Shown here one piece after another: positions 45,827-52,184 of a stretch of DNA of 54,181 nucleotides; position 1 is the first letter of the stretch, and every line of letters starts with the position of its first letter. Below the pieces are notes generated by a model. That model worked only from the letters and a program-made list of their open reading frames with translations. It was not told the DNA's origin and searched no databases. Origin of the DNA: a virus. The stretch covers positions 1-54,181 of the IMG/VR virus record IMGVR_UViG_3300036852_000023, one strand, 5' to 3'. Position numbers and translations under genes: made by a program.

Positions 45827-46250
45827 GCAATCTTTCGTGATCGCCAGCCAAGCCAGCCTGCGCGAAGTGATGCTGCAGGTTTGGCAGTGCGTGTGCGCGA
45901 TGATGGGGGATGATCCGAAAGGAGTCGAGGTTTCGGTCAAGCCGATTAGCTTACGCTCGGCGCAAGCGTCGGCATTGATGTGGATCAGATTGGGCGAACT
46001 GGAAAAGCAGACCGATTGGCACGGCATCAAGCTGAGCGCTGAGGAGTTCAAGGACTTGCTGAGCGCCGGGCTGACTAAATCCAAAGTAGTGCCGAACATC
46101 GACGGCACCGGCTTTGTCATCCTTGGCCAGCGCACCAGCAAGATGAGCGTCAAGCAGATGGCGGAACTGATTACGCTGATTGAGGCATTCGGCGCTGAAA
46201 GAAATGTCAGATTTAGTGCTGATCCAAGGATGGTAGAAGCGTATGAGTAA
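45819..46250 (+). CDS. ninB: NinB recombination protein
   Basis: This 143-residue protein shows the NinB (Orf) signature: SLRSAQASALMWIRLGELEK and EEFKDLLSAGLTKSKVVPN, ending VRFSADPRMVEAYE. Lambda NinB replaces host RecFOR functions at phage ends. The start ATG at 45819 overlaps the upstream gene by eight bases, and the next gene (Ref-like) overlaps its end, as in other phage nin regions. Confidence 0.9.
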   Translation: MSKQSFVIASQASLREVMLQVWQCVCAMMGDDPKGVEVSVKPISLRSAQASALMWIRLGELEKQTDWHGIKLSAEEFKDLLSAGLTKSKVVPNIDGTGFVILGQRTSKMSVKQMAELITLIEAFGAERNVRFSADPRMVEAYE

Positions 46251-46536
46251 ATCCAAAGCCATGCACGATTGGCAGAGCCGCGTCGCTGAGTTGGGTTGCA
46301 TCGCCTGCGAGAAGATCGGCTATCACGGCACACCGGCAGAACTGCATCATATCCGCGAAACCGCTGGCGGTGGACAGAAGTCCGGCGATGATGAAGTGGT
46401 GCCGCTCTGCCCAGCTCACCATCGCGGCACGATGCACCCATTAACGCCGTCCATCCACCTAGACCGGCGCGTATTCATTGAGCAATTCGGCAGTGAGGTA
46501 GAGTTGCTGGCAGAAGTGAAGCGGCGGTTGGCATGA
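46243..46536 (+). CDS. Ref-like RecA-dependent nuclease (HNH fold)
   Basis: This 97-residue protein has the Ref domain: CIACEKIGYHGTPAELHHI, then VVPLCPAHHRGTMHPL and SIHLDRRVFIEQFG. HH and HxxH motifs with Cys ligands fit the zinc-containing HNH variant of P1 Ref. It would cut at RecA filaments and stimulate recombination. Its coupling to ninB supports a shared role. Confidence 0.85.
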   Translation: MSKSKAMHDWQSRVAELGCIACEKIGYHGTPAELHHIRETAGGGQKSGDDEVVPLCPAHHRGTMHPLTPSIHLDRRVFIEQFGSEVELLAEVKRRLA

Positions 46537-46808
46537 TTCAGATATTTAGAACAATTGCAGAAGTGATTGGATGGCTAGTCCTTGCCGTATTCATAATATG
46601 GCCGTTAGATATTTCATTTAAGAATGGAATATTCCGTTTCTGCTATTTTGATTCAGGATTAATTATCATTGATCGGCGCAAGAATGAAGTGCTTGTTTCC
46701 CGTATGAAAGAGATTGGATACAGGCTGATTGACGTTCGATCCTTTTCTGTTGGAATCTCATTGCCAAGTTGGCTTGGCCGATTGATCTATAGGCATAGAA
46801 ATCACTAA
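46533..46808 (+). CDS. Membrane-anchored hypothetical protein (91 aa)
   Basis: ATGA overlap with the Ref gene starts this protein, MIQIFRTIAEVIGWLVLAVF, with one N-terminal membrane span followed by a beta-rich and basic cytoplasmic part. No family is known to me. Confidence 0.62.
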   Translation: MIQIFRTIAEVIGWLVLAVFIIWPLDISFKNGIFRFCYFDSGLIIIDRRKNEVLVSRMKEIGYRLIDVRSFSVGISLPSWLGRLIYRHRNH

Positions 46809-46856
46809 CCACGGTCGCTTTGACACAGCCAAAGCCGCCATAGAGGAGCAAGCGAG

Positions 46857-47336
46857 ATGGCACAAGTAACAATCGATATGTGCAACTACATTATTGAATA
46901 CGCTGAACGTGGCGAGAGTTTCCCATTGACGGTTAATGAATTGAGTCAATTGGCACATTCATTCATCGCCGCGCACGCCGGGCCGGGTGGTGGGCTGACG
47001 GACGATGATATTATCAAAATCTTTGCCGAGAAAGGTCGCCAGAAAATTGATTGCTTAGAAGTGAGTTACGATGAGGCCTTGGCTATCGCCCGCGCCATCG
47101 AGCAGCGCGTCACGGGGCAGGAGCCGTTGGTAAATGCATTCCCAGCGATTAACCAAGCCATGTGCATCATGGGTGGCTTAAAGGCCAAGGAGCTTGGCTT
47201 TGATAATTTCTGCGGAAGCCATGCAAAGCAGGTATTCGAAGCAATGATCTTGGCCTATGAGAAATACGGCAATGTGCCAGATCCAGTTATCTATTGCGAT
47301 GGCCCGCAGCCGGTGGCTGTGCCGGATAAAGAATAG
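46857..47336 (+). CDS. Hypothetical protein (159 aa)
   Basis: A GAGGAG ribosome site precedes the ATG. The protein contains a VSYDEALAIARAIEQRVTG helix and a C-terminal FCGSHAKQVFEAMILAYEKY. The layout resembles early phage proteins with repeated short helices. It lies before the HNH insertion at 47342. No family is recognised. Confidence 0.65.
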   Translation: MAQVTIDMCNYIIEYAERGESFPLTVNELSQLAHSFIAAHAGPGGGLTDDDIIKIFAEKGRQKIDCLEVSYDEALAIARAIEQRVTGQEPLVNAFPAINQAMCIMGGLKAKELGFDNFCGSHAKQVFEAMILAYEKYGNVPDPVIYCDGPQPVAVPDKE

Positions 47337-47341
47337 GATTA

Positions 47342-47806
47342 GTGGTGGATTTAGATAAATTCATTGAGCCGAAAATTACGCGCATCCCTGAATCTGGATG
47401 TTGGATTTGGCTAAGTTCACTATCTAAAACCGGTTACGCCATTGGTAGGCCAGAAGAAAAGCATGTACGTATCCATCGCTGGCTTTATCAGAAATTACAT
47501 GGAAGTGTTGGCGACCTTACTCTGGATCACTTATGCAAGAATAGATGTTGTATAAATCCAAATCATCTTGAGCCTGTTACGGCTGGCGAAAATTCACTTA
47601 GAGGAAATGGGCCGACTGCGATCAATGCAAGAATGAAAGCATGTAAAAATGGTCACCCATTTGATCGATTGGTTTATTACAGCAATGGGAAGACTAAACG
47701 GATTTGCTCTATTTGTAGAAATGAAAGAGATAAGCGGGGCAAACGCAAACGGCGTGCGAAAGCGCACTATGTCGCCGGCGCCCCTCGGCAGGAGGATCAG
47801 CCATGA
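47342..47806 (+). CDS. HNH endonuclease (154 aa)
   Basis: This HNH protein has GCWIWLSSLSKTGYAIG, RIHRWLYQKLHG and LDHLCKNRCCINPNHLEPVT, a classic Cys-rich HNH_3 core, then a zinc pair in ACKNGHPFD and RICSICRN. The start is a GTG codon directly after the previous gene, with a second GTG three bases on. It lies in a run of small genes, is likely mobile, and ends by overlapping the next start. Confidence 0.85.
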   Translation: MVDLDKFIEPKITRIPESGCWIWLSSLSKTGYAIGRPEEKHVRIHRWLYQKLHGSVGDLTLDHLCKNRCCINPNHLEPVTAGENSLRGNGPTAINARMKACKNGHPFDRLVYYSNGKTKRICSICRNERDKRGKRKRRAKAHYVAGAPRQEDQP

Positions 47807-48036
47807 TTGTCCGCAATACGTCTTTGTGGAAGACGCGTCTTAATTCAAACCACCCACCGGATAGTGTTGCCCCCGTGGAGTTTAAATGGGGCTGCAAATT
47901 TATCCGCATTGATGGGAGTGCGCCAAAAGGCCATAAAGTCTGTTGGTATAACGGGACTTGGATCGGTTGGAGTGTGTTTGTATCACCAATCTTCAAGCGT
48001 CGAACACAAAGACATTTCGCTAGGAATAAGCCATGA
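47803..48036 (+). CDS. Hypothetical protein (77 aa)
   Basis: The ATG overlaps the HNH stop, and the end overlaps the next gene by four. The protein has a WGCKFIRIDGSAPKGHKVCW segment and a basic C-terminus (RRTQRHFARNKP). A stretch at its 3' end, TCACCAATCTTCAAG, is repeated at 48653-48667. The function is unknown. Confidence 0.6.
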   Translation: MIVRNTSLWKTRLNSNHPPDSVAPVEFKWGCKFIRIDGSAPKGHKVCWYNGTWIGWSVFVSPIFKRRTQRHFARNKP

Positions 48037-48527
48037 CCGAACAACGGCAGGCGTTTGAGGGCTATGTAAAGTCTCGTGGCGGTTCTGTTATGAAACGATT
48101 TGGCGCTTATGTCGAGTCGATGACGCGGGAGTGGTGGGATTGCTGGCAATCAGCTCAAGCCGCGCTCGCCCAGCGTGAGCCGGGGGCGGATGGTGAAGTA
48201 GCTGAAACTATTCATCTGTTGCACGAGTTCGCTGAGGAGGACTGTGAAGTGACGGCTCAAGCGGATTTCATCCTAGGCGCAGCGTGCGTATTGGAACGCA
48301 CCGAAACGGCGCGGCTGGCTGCTGAGGAAAATTATCAAGCGGCCACTTTACGCGCCAATGCCAATGCGGAAATGTTCAAGTCGATGCAATTAGAGAACGA
48401 CGCGCTGCGCACCGAACTAAATGAAACCAAGGAAACTGCAGTCAAACTAGGAAGTGGTCTAGTGGACGCGATGGAAGAGATTGGCGAATTGCGCGCCGAA
48501 CTGGCCGCGCTGAAACAAGCAAAATAG
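48033..48527 (+). CDS. Coiled-coil hypothetical protein (164 aa)
   Basis: The start overlaps the upstream stop (ATGA). The protein starts MTEQRQAFEGYVKSRGG, has a Trp-rich REWWDCWQSAQAAL helix and a long coiled coil through ENDALRTELNETKETAVKL to the end. It resembles early phage proteins of the DUF550 or Ea22 type in layout. A noncoding promoter-terminator unit follows. Confidence 0.65.
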   Translation: MTEQRQAFEGYVKSRGGSVMKRFGAYVESMTREWWDCWQSAQAALAQREPGADGEVAETIHLLHEFAEEDCEVTAQADFILGAACVLERTETARLAAEENYQAATLRANANAEMFKSMQLENDALRTELNETKETAVKLGSGLVDAMEEIGELRAELAALKQAK

Positions 48528-48529
48528 AC

Positions 48530-48653
48530 TTGCAATATGCGCACAAAAAGCGCATATTTAAAACGTTACACTGTTGCTCCTAGCGCGAAAGCGCATTTAG
48601 CCCACCATCTGAGTAGTACATAGTCCCCACGGGGCAGATGGTGGGAATTTTTT
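48530..48653 (+). ncRNA. Candidate small RNA with promoter, GNRA hairpin and terminator
   Basis: TTGCAA (48530-48535), 17 bases and CATATT (48553-48558) form a possible promoter, overlapped by a 9-bp inverted repeat AATATGCGC (48534-48542) with GCGCATATT (48550-48558), a likely operator. After a start near 48565 come GCGC-GAAA-GCGC (48583-48594), a stable GNRA hairpin, and CCCACCATCTG (48601-48611) paired with CAGATGGTGGG (48635-48645) followed by six T's, a strong terminator. The resulting transcript would be about 88 bases. The next gene starts 25 bases later. An attenuated leader for that gene is the alternative. Confidence 0.6.
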
Positions 48654-48678
48654 CACCAATCTTCAAGGATAAAATGCA

Positions 48679-48945
48679 ATGGCCAGTGGAAATGTACCAG
48701 CATTCCCTATTGCTTGTGAAATAGGTGAGGGGGATATTGATTTTTGGGGCGAAGTGCAGAAAGAAAATATTACCGTAACCTACGGTGGGTTATCAGTACG
48801 TCAATTCACCGCCATCAAAATGATGCAATCCCTCATCCCCGTAGCCTATGCCGAGACAGACAAGCCATGTCCTATCTCAATGGCCGATAAGGCGGTTGAG
48901 CTGGCAGATGCGATCATCGCACGACTGGAAAGGGATGCGGAATGA
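48679..48945 (+). CDS. Hypothetical protein of a phage accessory family (88 aa)
   Basis: The pattern NVPAFPIACEIGEGD, then GLSVRQFTAIKMMQSL and ADAIIARLE is a common small phage family, and another member occurs at 50671 (MTLRDYFAAKALGAL, YADAMLKE). These may share a role. The ATG follows an AAGGATAAAATGCA sequence. Confidence 0.65.
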   Translation: MASGNVPAFPIACEIGEGDIDFWGEVQKENITVTYGGLSVRQFTAIKMMQSLIPVAYAETDKPCPISMADKAVELADAIIARLERDAE

Positions 48946-49103
48946 GCGACGATTTCAAGAGCGGAATTTACTGCGGCGCAAATGGCGCATTGGCGATAAT
49001 GAACATTGTTTATGGGGCTATACATAATTCCACATTCAACATTGTTTTAGCTATCGCATGCGGCGGTGTGGCCTATATGAACTGGCGCAAGGCTAGAGCT
49101 TGA
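48942..49103 (+). CDS. Small membrane protein (53 aa)
   Basis: The ATG overlaps the previous stop, and a stretch NIVYGAIHNSTFNIVLAIAC is hydrophobic, with a basic end (NWRKARA). It would span the membrane once or twice. This short gene is not obvious in a standard scan. It is the last gene before the 400-bp gene-free region. Confidence 0.6.
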   Translation: MSDDFKSGIYCGANGALAIMNIVYGAIHNSTFNIVLAIACGGVAYMNWRKARA

Positions 49104-49128
49104 TACTGTGCTGAAGTGGTGGGATAAT
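49100..49128 (+). promoter_or_regulatory. Near-consensus promoter at the gene-free region
   Basis: TTGATA (49100-49105), exactly 17 bases and GATAAT (49123-49128) make a strong sigma-70 promoter, overlapping the stop of the upstream membrane-protein gene. The predicted start is near 49135. No ATG with a credible gene follows for 370 bases, so the promoter reads into a noncoding region. Confidence 0.75.
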
Positions 49129-49134
49129 GGCTTC

Positions 49135-49460
49135 ACATTCTGCGTGGAAACAGAATAGAGAGATGGGTTAAGTAGCGTATCTGCCCCAGAAATGGGGTTT
49201 CCACCAGATGCGCGACTTAACCCATTTTTCGTTTCCATCGCGCAACGTGGCGTCAAGGTGCCCACTGGGAATGCAAAAAGCTGAGCGATACCCCACCAAG
49301 GTGAGCGGGCAGTGGTAAGGCGCTAATTGCTAGCGACCCGGTGCAAATCCGTAATAATCCACCGACTGGCAGTACCGACAAGTCGAGGGCTTACGGTAAT
49401 CAATCCGTAGCATGTCGGTCCCCGTAATGGGTGTGAACCCTGTCCAATTCTCTATTTATT
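49135..49460 (+). ncRNA. Candidate structured non-coding RNA
   Basis: No convincing gene lies between 49104 and 49505 on either strand. From the promoter the RNA can fold a long hairpin: ATGGGTTAAGT (49163-49173) with ACTTAACCCAT (49215-49225), then GCGTATCTG with CAGATGCGC, then CCCC with GGGG, followed by TTTTT, so it may also end there. GTGGAAAC (49144-49151) fits GTTTCCAC (49197-49204) in its bulge, or GTTTCCAT (49231-49238). A second domain holds CGCTA/TAGCG, CGG-TGCAAAT-CCG (49339-49351) with a T-loop look, and a pseudoknot: CGACT (49363-49367) with AGTCG (49381-49385) interleaved with ACCGACA (49374-49380) and TGTCGGT (49413-49419), enclosing TACGG/CCGTA. Its class is unknown to me. 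Confidence 0.62.
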
Positions 49461-49505
49461 AATGGGGAAGGGGGCAGTCTTGTGAACTGTACTAGGGTTA
49501 ACCTT

Positions 49506-49862
49506 ATGCGAGCTGTCCTGTACTCAGATTACGACATGGACCCAATAACAGTATTTGATGTGCCAGATTGGGCTATGGAAAGAATGGCTCATGGCGAGAG
49601 AATTAAATTCTTACCTATTCTGGAAGTATCAACCATTCCCATTACTGATGATCCATGTAATTCTATTCTGATGCACTATGTAACGGTCTGGGCTGAGCCA
49701 TTGCGGCGTAAAGACCAGCGAACCTACATGCTATTCACTAATGACGATGAATGGGCATTAAAGCTGCGCAGTGAGCTATTGGCAGGGCAGGCAGGAGATT
49801 CCCGTCGCCGCGAGCATAAAGCCTTCTTGCAAGGTTTGATGACAGGGTTAAGAACTTACTAG
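49506..49862 (+). CDS. Hypothetical protein (118 aa)
   Basis: The ATG at 49506 gives MRAVLYSDYDMDPITVFDVP, a start that recurs in a small phage protein family whose other members begin with a similar Met-x-Ala-x-Leu-Tyr motif. The upstream GTG at 49482 is less likely. The middle has RIKFLPILEVSTIPITDDP, and the C-terminus is basic and helical. The gene follows the noncoding region, and its leader could be controlled by it. Confidence 0.65.
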   Translation: MRAVLYSDYDMDPITVFDVPDWAMERMAHGERIKFLPILEVSTIPITDDPCNSILMHYVTVWAEPLRRKDQRTYMLFTNDDEWALKLRSELLAGQAGDSRRREHKAFLQGLMTGLRTY

Positions 49863-49876
49863 CACAGGAGCCAGCC

Positions 49877-50044
49877 ATGAGCAAAGAAGACAACGAGCCG
49901 TTATCCGACAAACTCAGGACTGGCGTATGGTCAAAGCCACCAGTAAAGCCCATCCGCAGCGAGGAGACCCGCAAGCGGCTGGCGGATTTGGAATCACGGC
50001 GTGACTTGGAGCGGCGCATTGGTAAGGATATTTGGGAGGATTGA
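49877..50044 (+). CDS. Small charged protein (55 aa)
   Basis: A CAGGAGCC site precedes the ATG. The product MSKEDNEPLSDKLRTGVW has a basic, helical C-terminal half (ETRKRLADLESRRDLERR). It was found only by reading short frames and ends one base before the next ATG. Confidence 0.6.
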   Translation: MSKEDNEPLSDKLRTGVWSKPPVKPIRSEETRKRLADLESRRDLERRIGKDIWED

Positions 50045-50045
50045 T

Positions 50046-50363
50046 ATGAAACAGCCTTGTCAATCAGCCATGAAATTGGCTAGTTTAGGATGGATACATG
50101 GCATACATATTGAACAACATCAGACAGGGACTGACACGGCGGATACCTTTTGCAAAATCACTGGCAGCAATGGAACTGCTAGCGGATTATGGTCTGAATA
50201 TGCTCAATTTTTAAATGTCCGTCCTGGGCATTGCTATATCGCTGAATTAAAGGACGATGTACGTAAGCAAGTTGAAGAATGGAATGAATATGAAAGGAAA
50301 AATAAAGCTGAGCTTGCTACTTACAAAAGACTAAAGGCCAAGTTTGAAGGCATTGATTCATGA
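50046..50363 (+). CDS. Hypothetical protein (105 aa)
   Basis: The start at 50046 follows GGAGGATTGAT. The protein begins MKQPCQSAMKLASLGWIHG, contains TADTFCKITGSNGTASG and ends with a charged helical region (EEWNEYERKNKAELATYKRL). ATGA overlap couples the next gene. No family is recognised. Confidence 0.62.
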   Translation: MKQPCQSAMKLASLGWIHGIHIEQHQTGTDTADTFCKITGSNGTASGLWSEYAQFLNVRPGHCYIAELKDDVRKQVEEWNEYERKNKAELATYKRLKAKFEGIDS

Positions 50364-50671
50364 CGCCGCCTAAATTCAGCCTACATGCCATAGAGCGCTT
50401 TGCCGAGCGCTTCCCGGCCAAGGCAAGCCGCATGTACGCGATTTTCGAGGCATCCACGCTGTATAAGGGCTGGATAAACAACACGCGGCTCATGGCAACC
50501 TTGGTGCGCAAATACGGCGATGTGGTCGGGCAGCAGCAAGTGCGCATCGCTGAGGGCGTGGCATTTATCATCGGGCCGCGCCGAGATGGTGAGATGTATG
50601 TGATTACCTGTGTACCCGCGACGCAGTACATCGACTCGCGGTTGCCGTGGCTTAAGGAGAGGGTGAGATAA
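50360..50671 (+). CDS. Hypothetical protein (103 aa)
   Basis: The N-terminal FSLHAIERFAERFP motif is common in small phage proteins of possible RelE-like or DUF4258-type fold. A central QQQVRIAEGVAFIIGPRRDG and a final strand GEMYVITCVPATQYIDS follow. A nuclease or toxin fold is possible, but I cannot identify catalytic residues. It overlaps neighbours by four bases and one base. Confidence 0.62.
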   Translation: MTPPKFSLHAIERFAERFPAKASRMYAIFEASTLYKGWINNTRLMATLVRKYGDVVGQQQVRIAEGVAFIIGPRRDGEMYVITCVPATQYIDSRLPWLKERVR

Positions 50672-50928
50672 TGTCAATGATAGAAGATGCATACTTTGCT
50701 TTCCCATCTCATGAAGCATCCAGCAGTGACCCACGCAATCAGATAAGTGGTGGGGGCATGACCCTCCGCGATTACTTCGCAGCTAAGGCCTTGGGGGCAC
50801 TTATCAATACCCCGCATTCTTGGTTTGATCTGAATCTAAGACCGAAAGACGGGCTTTCTGATACGGAACAAATCTGTAGATTTGCATATCAGTATGCTGA
50901 TGCAATGCTCAAGGAGCGCTCGCGATGA
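50671..50928 (+). CDS. Hypothetical protein, paralogue type of 48679 (85 aa)
   Basis: The pattern YFAFPSHEASSSDPRNQI, then GMTLRDYFAAKALGALINT and FAYQYADAMLKER is the same small family as at 48679. The GGMTLRDYFAAKA motif is widespread in phages and prophages, where its role is unknown. Confidence 0.66.
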   Translation: MSMIEDAYFAFPSHEASSSDPRNQISGGGMTLRDYFAAKALGALINTPHSWFDLNLRPKDGLSDTEQICRFAYQYADAMLKERSR

Positions 50929-50940
50929 CCCAAAGAGCTT

Positions 50941-51207
50941 ATGATGCTGGTGGCCGAGGCTGCATTTGATGCTGGAATGGAACATGCCTATGACGTGGAT
51001 GATGACAAACAGCCGACGCAACCAGATAAGGCAGCCATCGTTGACCGCATCCTGGCTGAGCATTCAGACGATGAATCAGCCATGCTCACGATTGCCTACA
51101 TGAGCGGTATTGAGCACGGCAAGCAATTGGCGGCACAGCAAGCCGATTGCGAATTCTCATCTCAGAATAGAAAAGCCGTTGATAAATATGCAAAGTTTGA
51201 GGATTAA
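50941..51207 (+). CDS. Hypothetical protein (88 aa)
   Basis: The protein (MLVAEAAFDAGMEHAYDVDD) is acidic and helical. A short TIAYMSGIEHGKQLAAQQ segment in the middle looks helical, and the C-terminus is charged. The two Mets at the start leave the first residue uncertain. No family is known to me. Confidence 0.6.
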   Translation: MMLVAEAAFDAGMEHAYDVDDDKQPTQPDKAAIVDRILAEHSDDESAMLTIAYMSGIEHGKQLAAQQADCEFSSQNRKAVDKYAKFED

Positions 51208-51246
51208 AATTGCCGAAACCCACACCATCCTTGCAAAGGAACCAAA

Positions 51247-51633
51247 ATGATCTGTACTGAATGGATAAAATGGGAAGGCGGCGATATGCCTGTACCTGAA
51301 GGTGCGCTCGTGGATGTGCATTACCGCTTTGGCACAACTCGCATTGCAGTGAGAGCCGGTCAATACGCTGACCAAGATGGAACGTATCCAGCGCAAGTAT
51401 GGGCTCATTGCAATAACGCATATGACATTGTTGGCTACCGTGCCTATTACGCAGATAAGGCTGAGCCGAAACAAAAGAACGTAGGCCTTGCAATTGCAGA
51501 AAACCGCGTGCAGCTTACCATTGATCTGATTGAATCATTGGCAGGCTATAAAATTTACTATGGAGAACGAATGGCAAAGGTAATTCGCCAACTCAAGAAG
51601 CTCCAGAAGGAAATAGAGGAGGATTTGGGATGA
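51247..51633 (+). CDS. Hypothetical protein with W-x-GG-x-x-PVP domain (128 aa)
   Basis: An AAAGGAACC site precedes the ATG. The N-terminal half (WIKWEGGDMPVPEGALVDVH) matches the protein at 37277, with a YDIVGYR strand in both. The C-terminal half has a QLTIDLIESLAGYKIYYGE segment and a charged, coiled-coil end (VIRQLKKLQKEIEEDLG). The same layout in both arms suggests duplication. Confidence 0.67.
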   Translation: MICTEWIKWEGGDMPVPEGALVDVHYRFGTTRIAVRAGQYADQDGTYPAQVWAHCNNAYDIVGYRAYYADKAEPKQKNVGLAIAENRVQLTIDLIESLAGYKIYYGERMAKVIRQLKKLQKEIEEDLG

Positions 51634-51674
51634 GCGACCGTGAAGCTTGGATGAATGATCTAGAGAAAAGCTAA
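51630..51674 (+). CDS. Very short peptide (14 aa)
   Basis: An ATGA overlap with the upstream stop opens MSDREAWMNDLEKS and then a stop. It ends nine bases before a promoter. Coupled translation is plausible, but the frame is so short that it may be meaningless. Confidence 0.25.
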   Translation: MSDREAWMNDLEKS

Positions 51675-51682
51675 AATATTTC

Positions 51683-51710
51683 TTGCATCTTGTTTGTGTG
51701 CGTATATAAT
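51683..51710 (+). promoter_or_regulatory. Strong sigma-70 promoter
   Basis: TTGCAT (51683-51688), 16 bases and a perfect TATAAT (51705-51710) make the strongest promoter I see in the genome. It reads into two small genes and the downstream terminator. It shares the TTGCA type -35 with other early promoters. Confidence 0.82.
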
Positions 51711-51750
51711 CAAGTTAAGACCAACGCAGCACAACGAACAGGACAAGACC

Positions 51751-51933
51751 ATGAAAACCATCGAAACCAAAGGCGCATACGAACTGGCCGAATACGGCGT
51801 GTTCTTCAAGAATGGCGATGTAGTCCGCGACCGTTATGGCGTAAAGCATGTCGTACTTGAGCATAACGGCTGCGAAGTACTGACCTACAGCGGCAATACC
51901 ATTCACCCTCGCAACTTGATTAAAGCAGCATGA
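51751..51933 (+). CDS. Hypothetical protein (60 aa)
   Basis: The start ATG at 51751 gives MKTIETKGAYELAEYGVFF. It is a small beta-rich domain with FKNGDVVRDRYGVKHVVLE. The leader from the strong promoter is about 35 bases. The end overlaps the next start by four. The function is unknown. Confidence 0.65.
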   Translation: MKTIETKGAYELAEYGVFFKNGDVVRDRYGVKHVVLEHNGCEVLTYSGNTIHPRNLIKAA

Positions 51934-52112
51934 GTGCAAATCAACATGGCGGCCATCGCAAGGGGGCTGGCAGGCCACCACAAGGCATGATGCGCAAGAC
52001 CGTGACGATAGACGAGCAGACTATCGCCATACTCACACAGCTAGGTGACGGCGAATTATCCAAGGGAATCAGGATAGCCGCACAGATAGCCAGCCAAACC
52101 AAGCCAGCCTAA
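51930..52112 (+). CDS. Ribbon-helix-helix-like regulator (60 aa)
   Basis: The protein has a basic N-terminus (HGGHRKGAGRPPQG) and then RKTVTIDEQTIAILTQLGDG with a second helix ELSKGIRIAAQIA, the strand and two helices of an Arc or CopG-like DNA-binding dimer. It lies directly upstream of the terminase promoter, whose spacer and surroundings carry three CCGAA words, a likely binding site. Its terminator begins at its own stop codon. Confidence 0.72.
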   Translation: MSANQHGGHRKGAGRPPQGMMRKTVTIDEQTIAILTQLGDGELSKGIRIAAQIASQTKPA

Positions 52113-52128
52113 CCGCTGGCTTTTCTTT
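52101..52128 (+). terminator. Intrinsic terminator at the end of the right early block
   Basis: AAGCCAGC (52101-52108) pairs perfectly with GCTGGCTT (52115-52122) around a 6-base loop and runs into a T-rich tract. It overlaps the stop of the RHH-like gene and separates early from late transcription. Confidence 0.9.
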
Positions 52129-52129
52129 C

Positions 52130-52184
52130 TTCAATCCGAATAGTGTTCGGTTATAATGGCTTTATTTCCGAACATTTCCGAATT
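52130..52184 (+). promoter_or_regulatory. Late promoter with CCGAA operator-like repeats
   Basis: TTCAAT (52130-52135), 16 bases and a perfect TATAAT (52152-52157) lie upstream of the terminase small subunit. CCGAA (52136-52140) is inverted to TTCGG (52146-52150) inside the spacer, and CCGAACA and CCGAATT follow at 52168 and 52178. These form a cluster that could be the target of the adjacent RHH-like protein and place late genes under its control. Confidence 0.7.

Noticed and set aside
49261-49360. A tRNA-like stretch with AGTGGTA (D-loop-like), CGCTA/TAGCG and TGCAAAT loops.
   Set aside because: The T stem has only three pairs, the anticodon loop lacks U33, the D stem does not pair, and no matching acceptor exists. 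I keep the hairpins as part of an unclassified RNA.
49330-49420. Similarity of CGGTGCAAATCCG to cobalamin riboswitches and of the pseudoknot to group I intron P3/P7/P8.
   Set aside because: The remaining conserved cobalamin elements are not in order, and no P4-P6 or guanosine-binding core can be placed between the pseudoknot strands.
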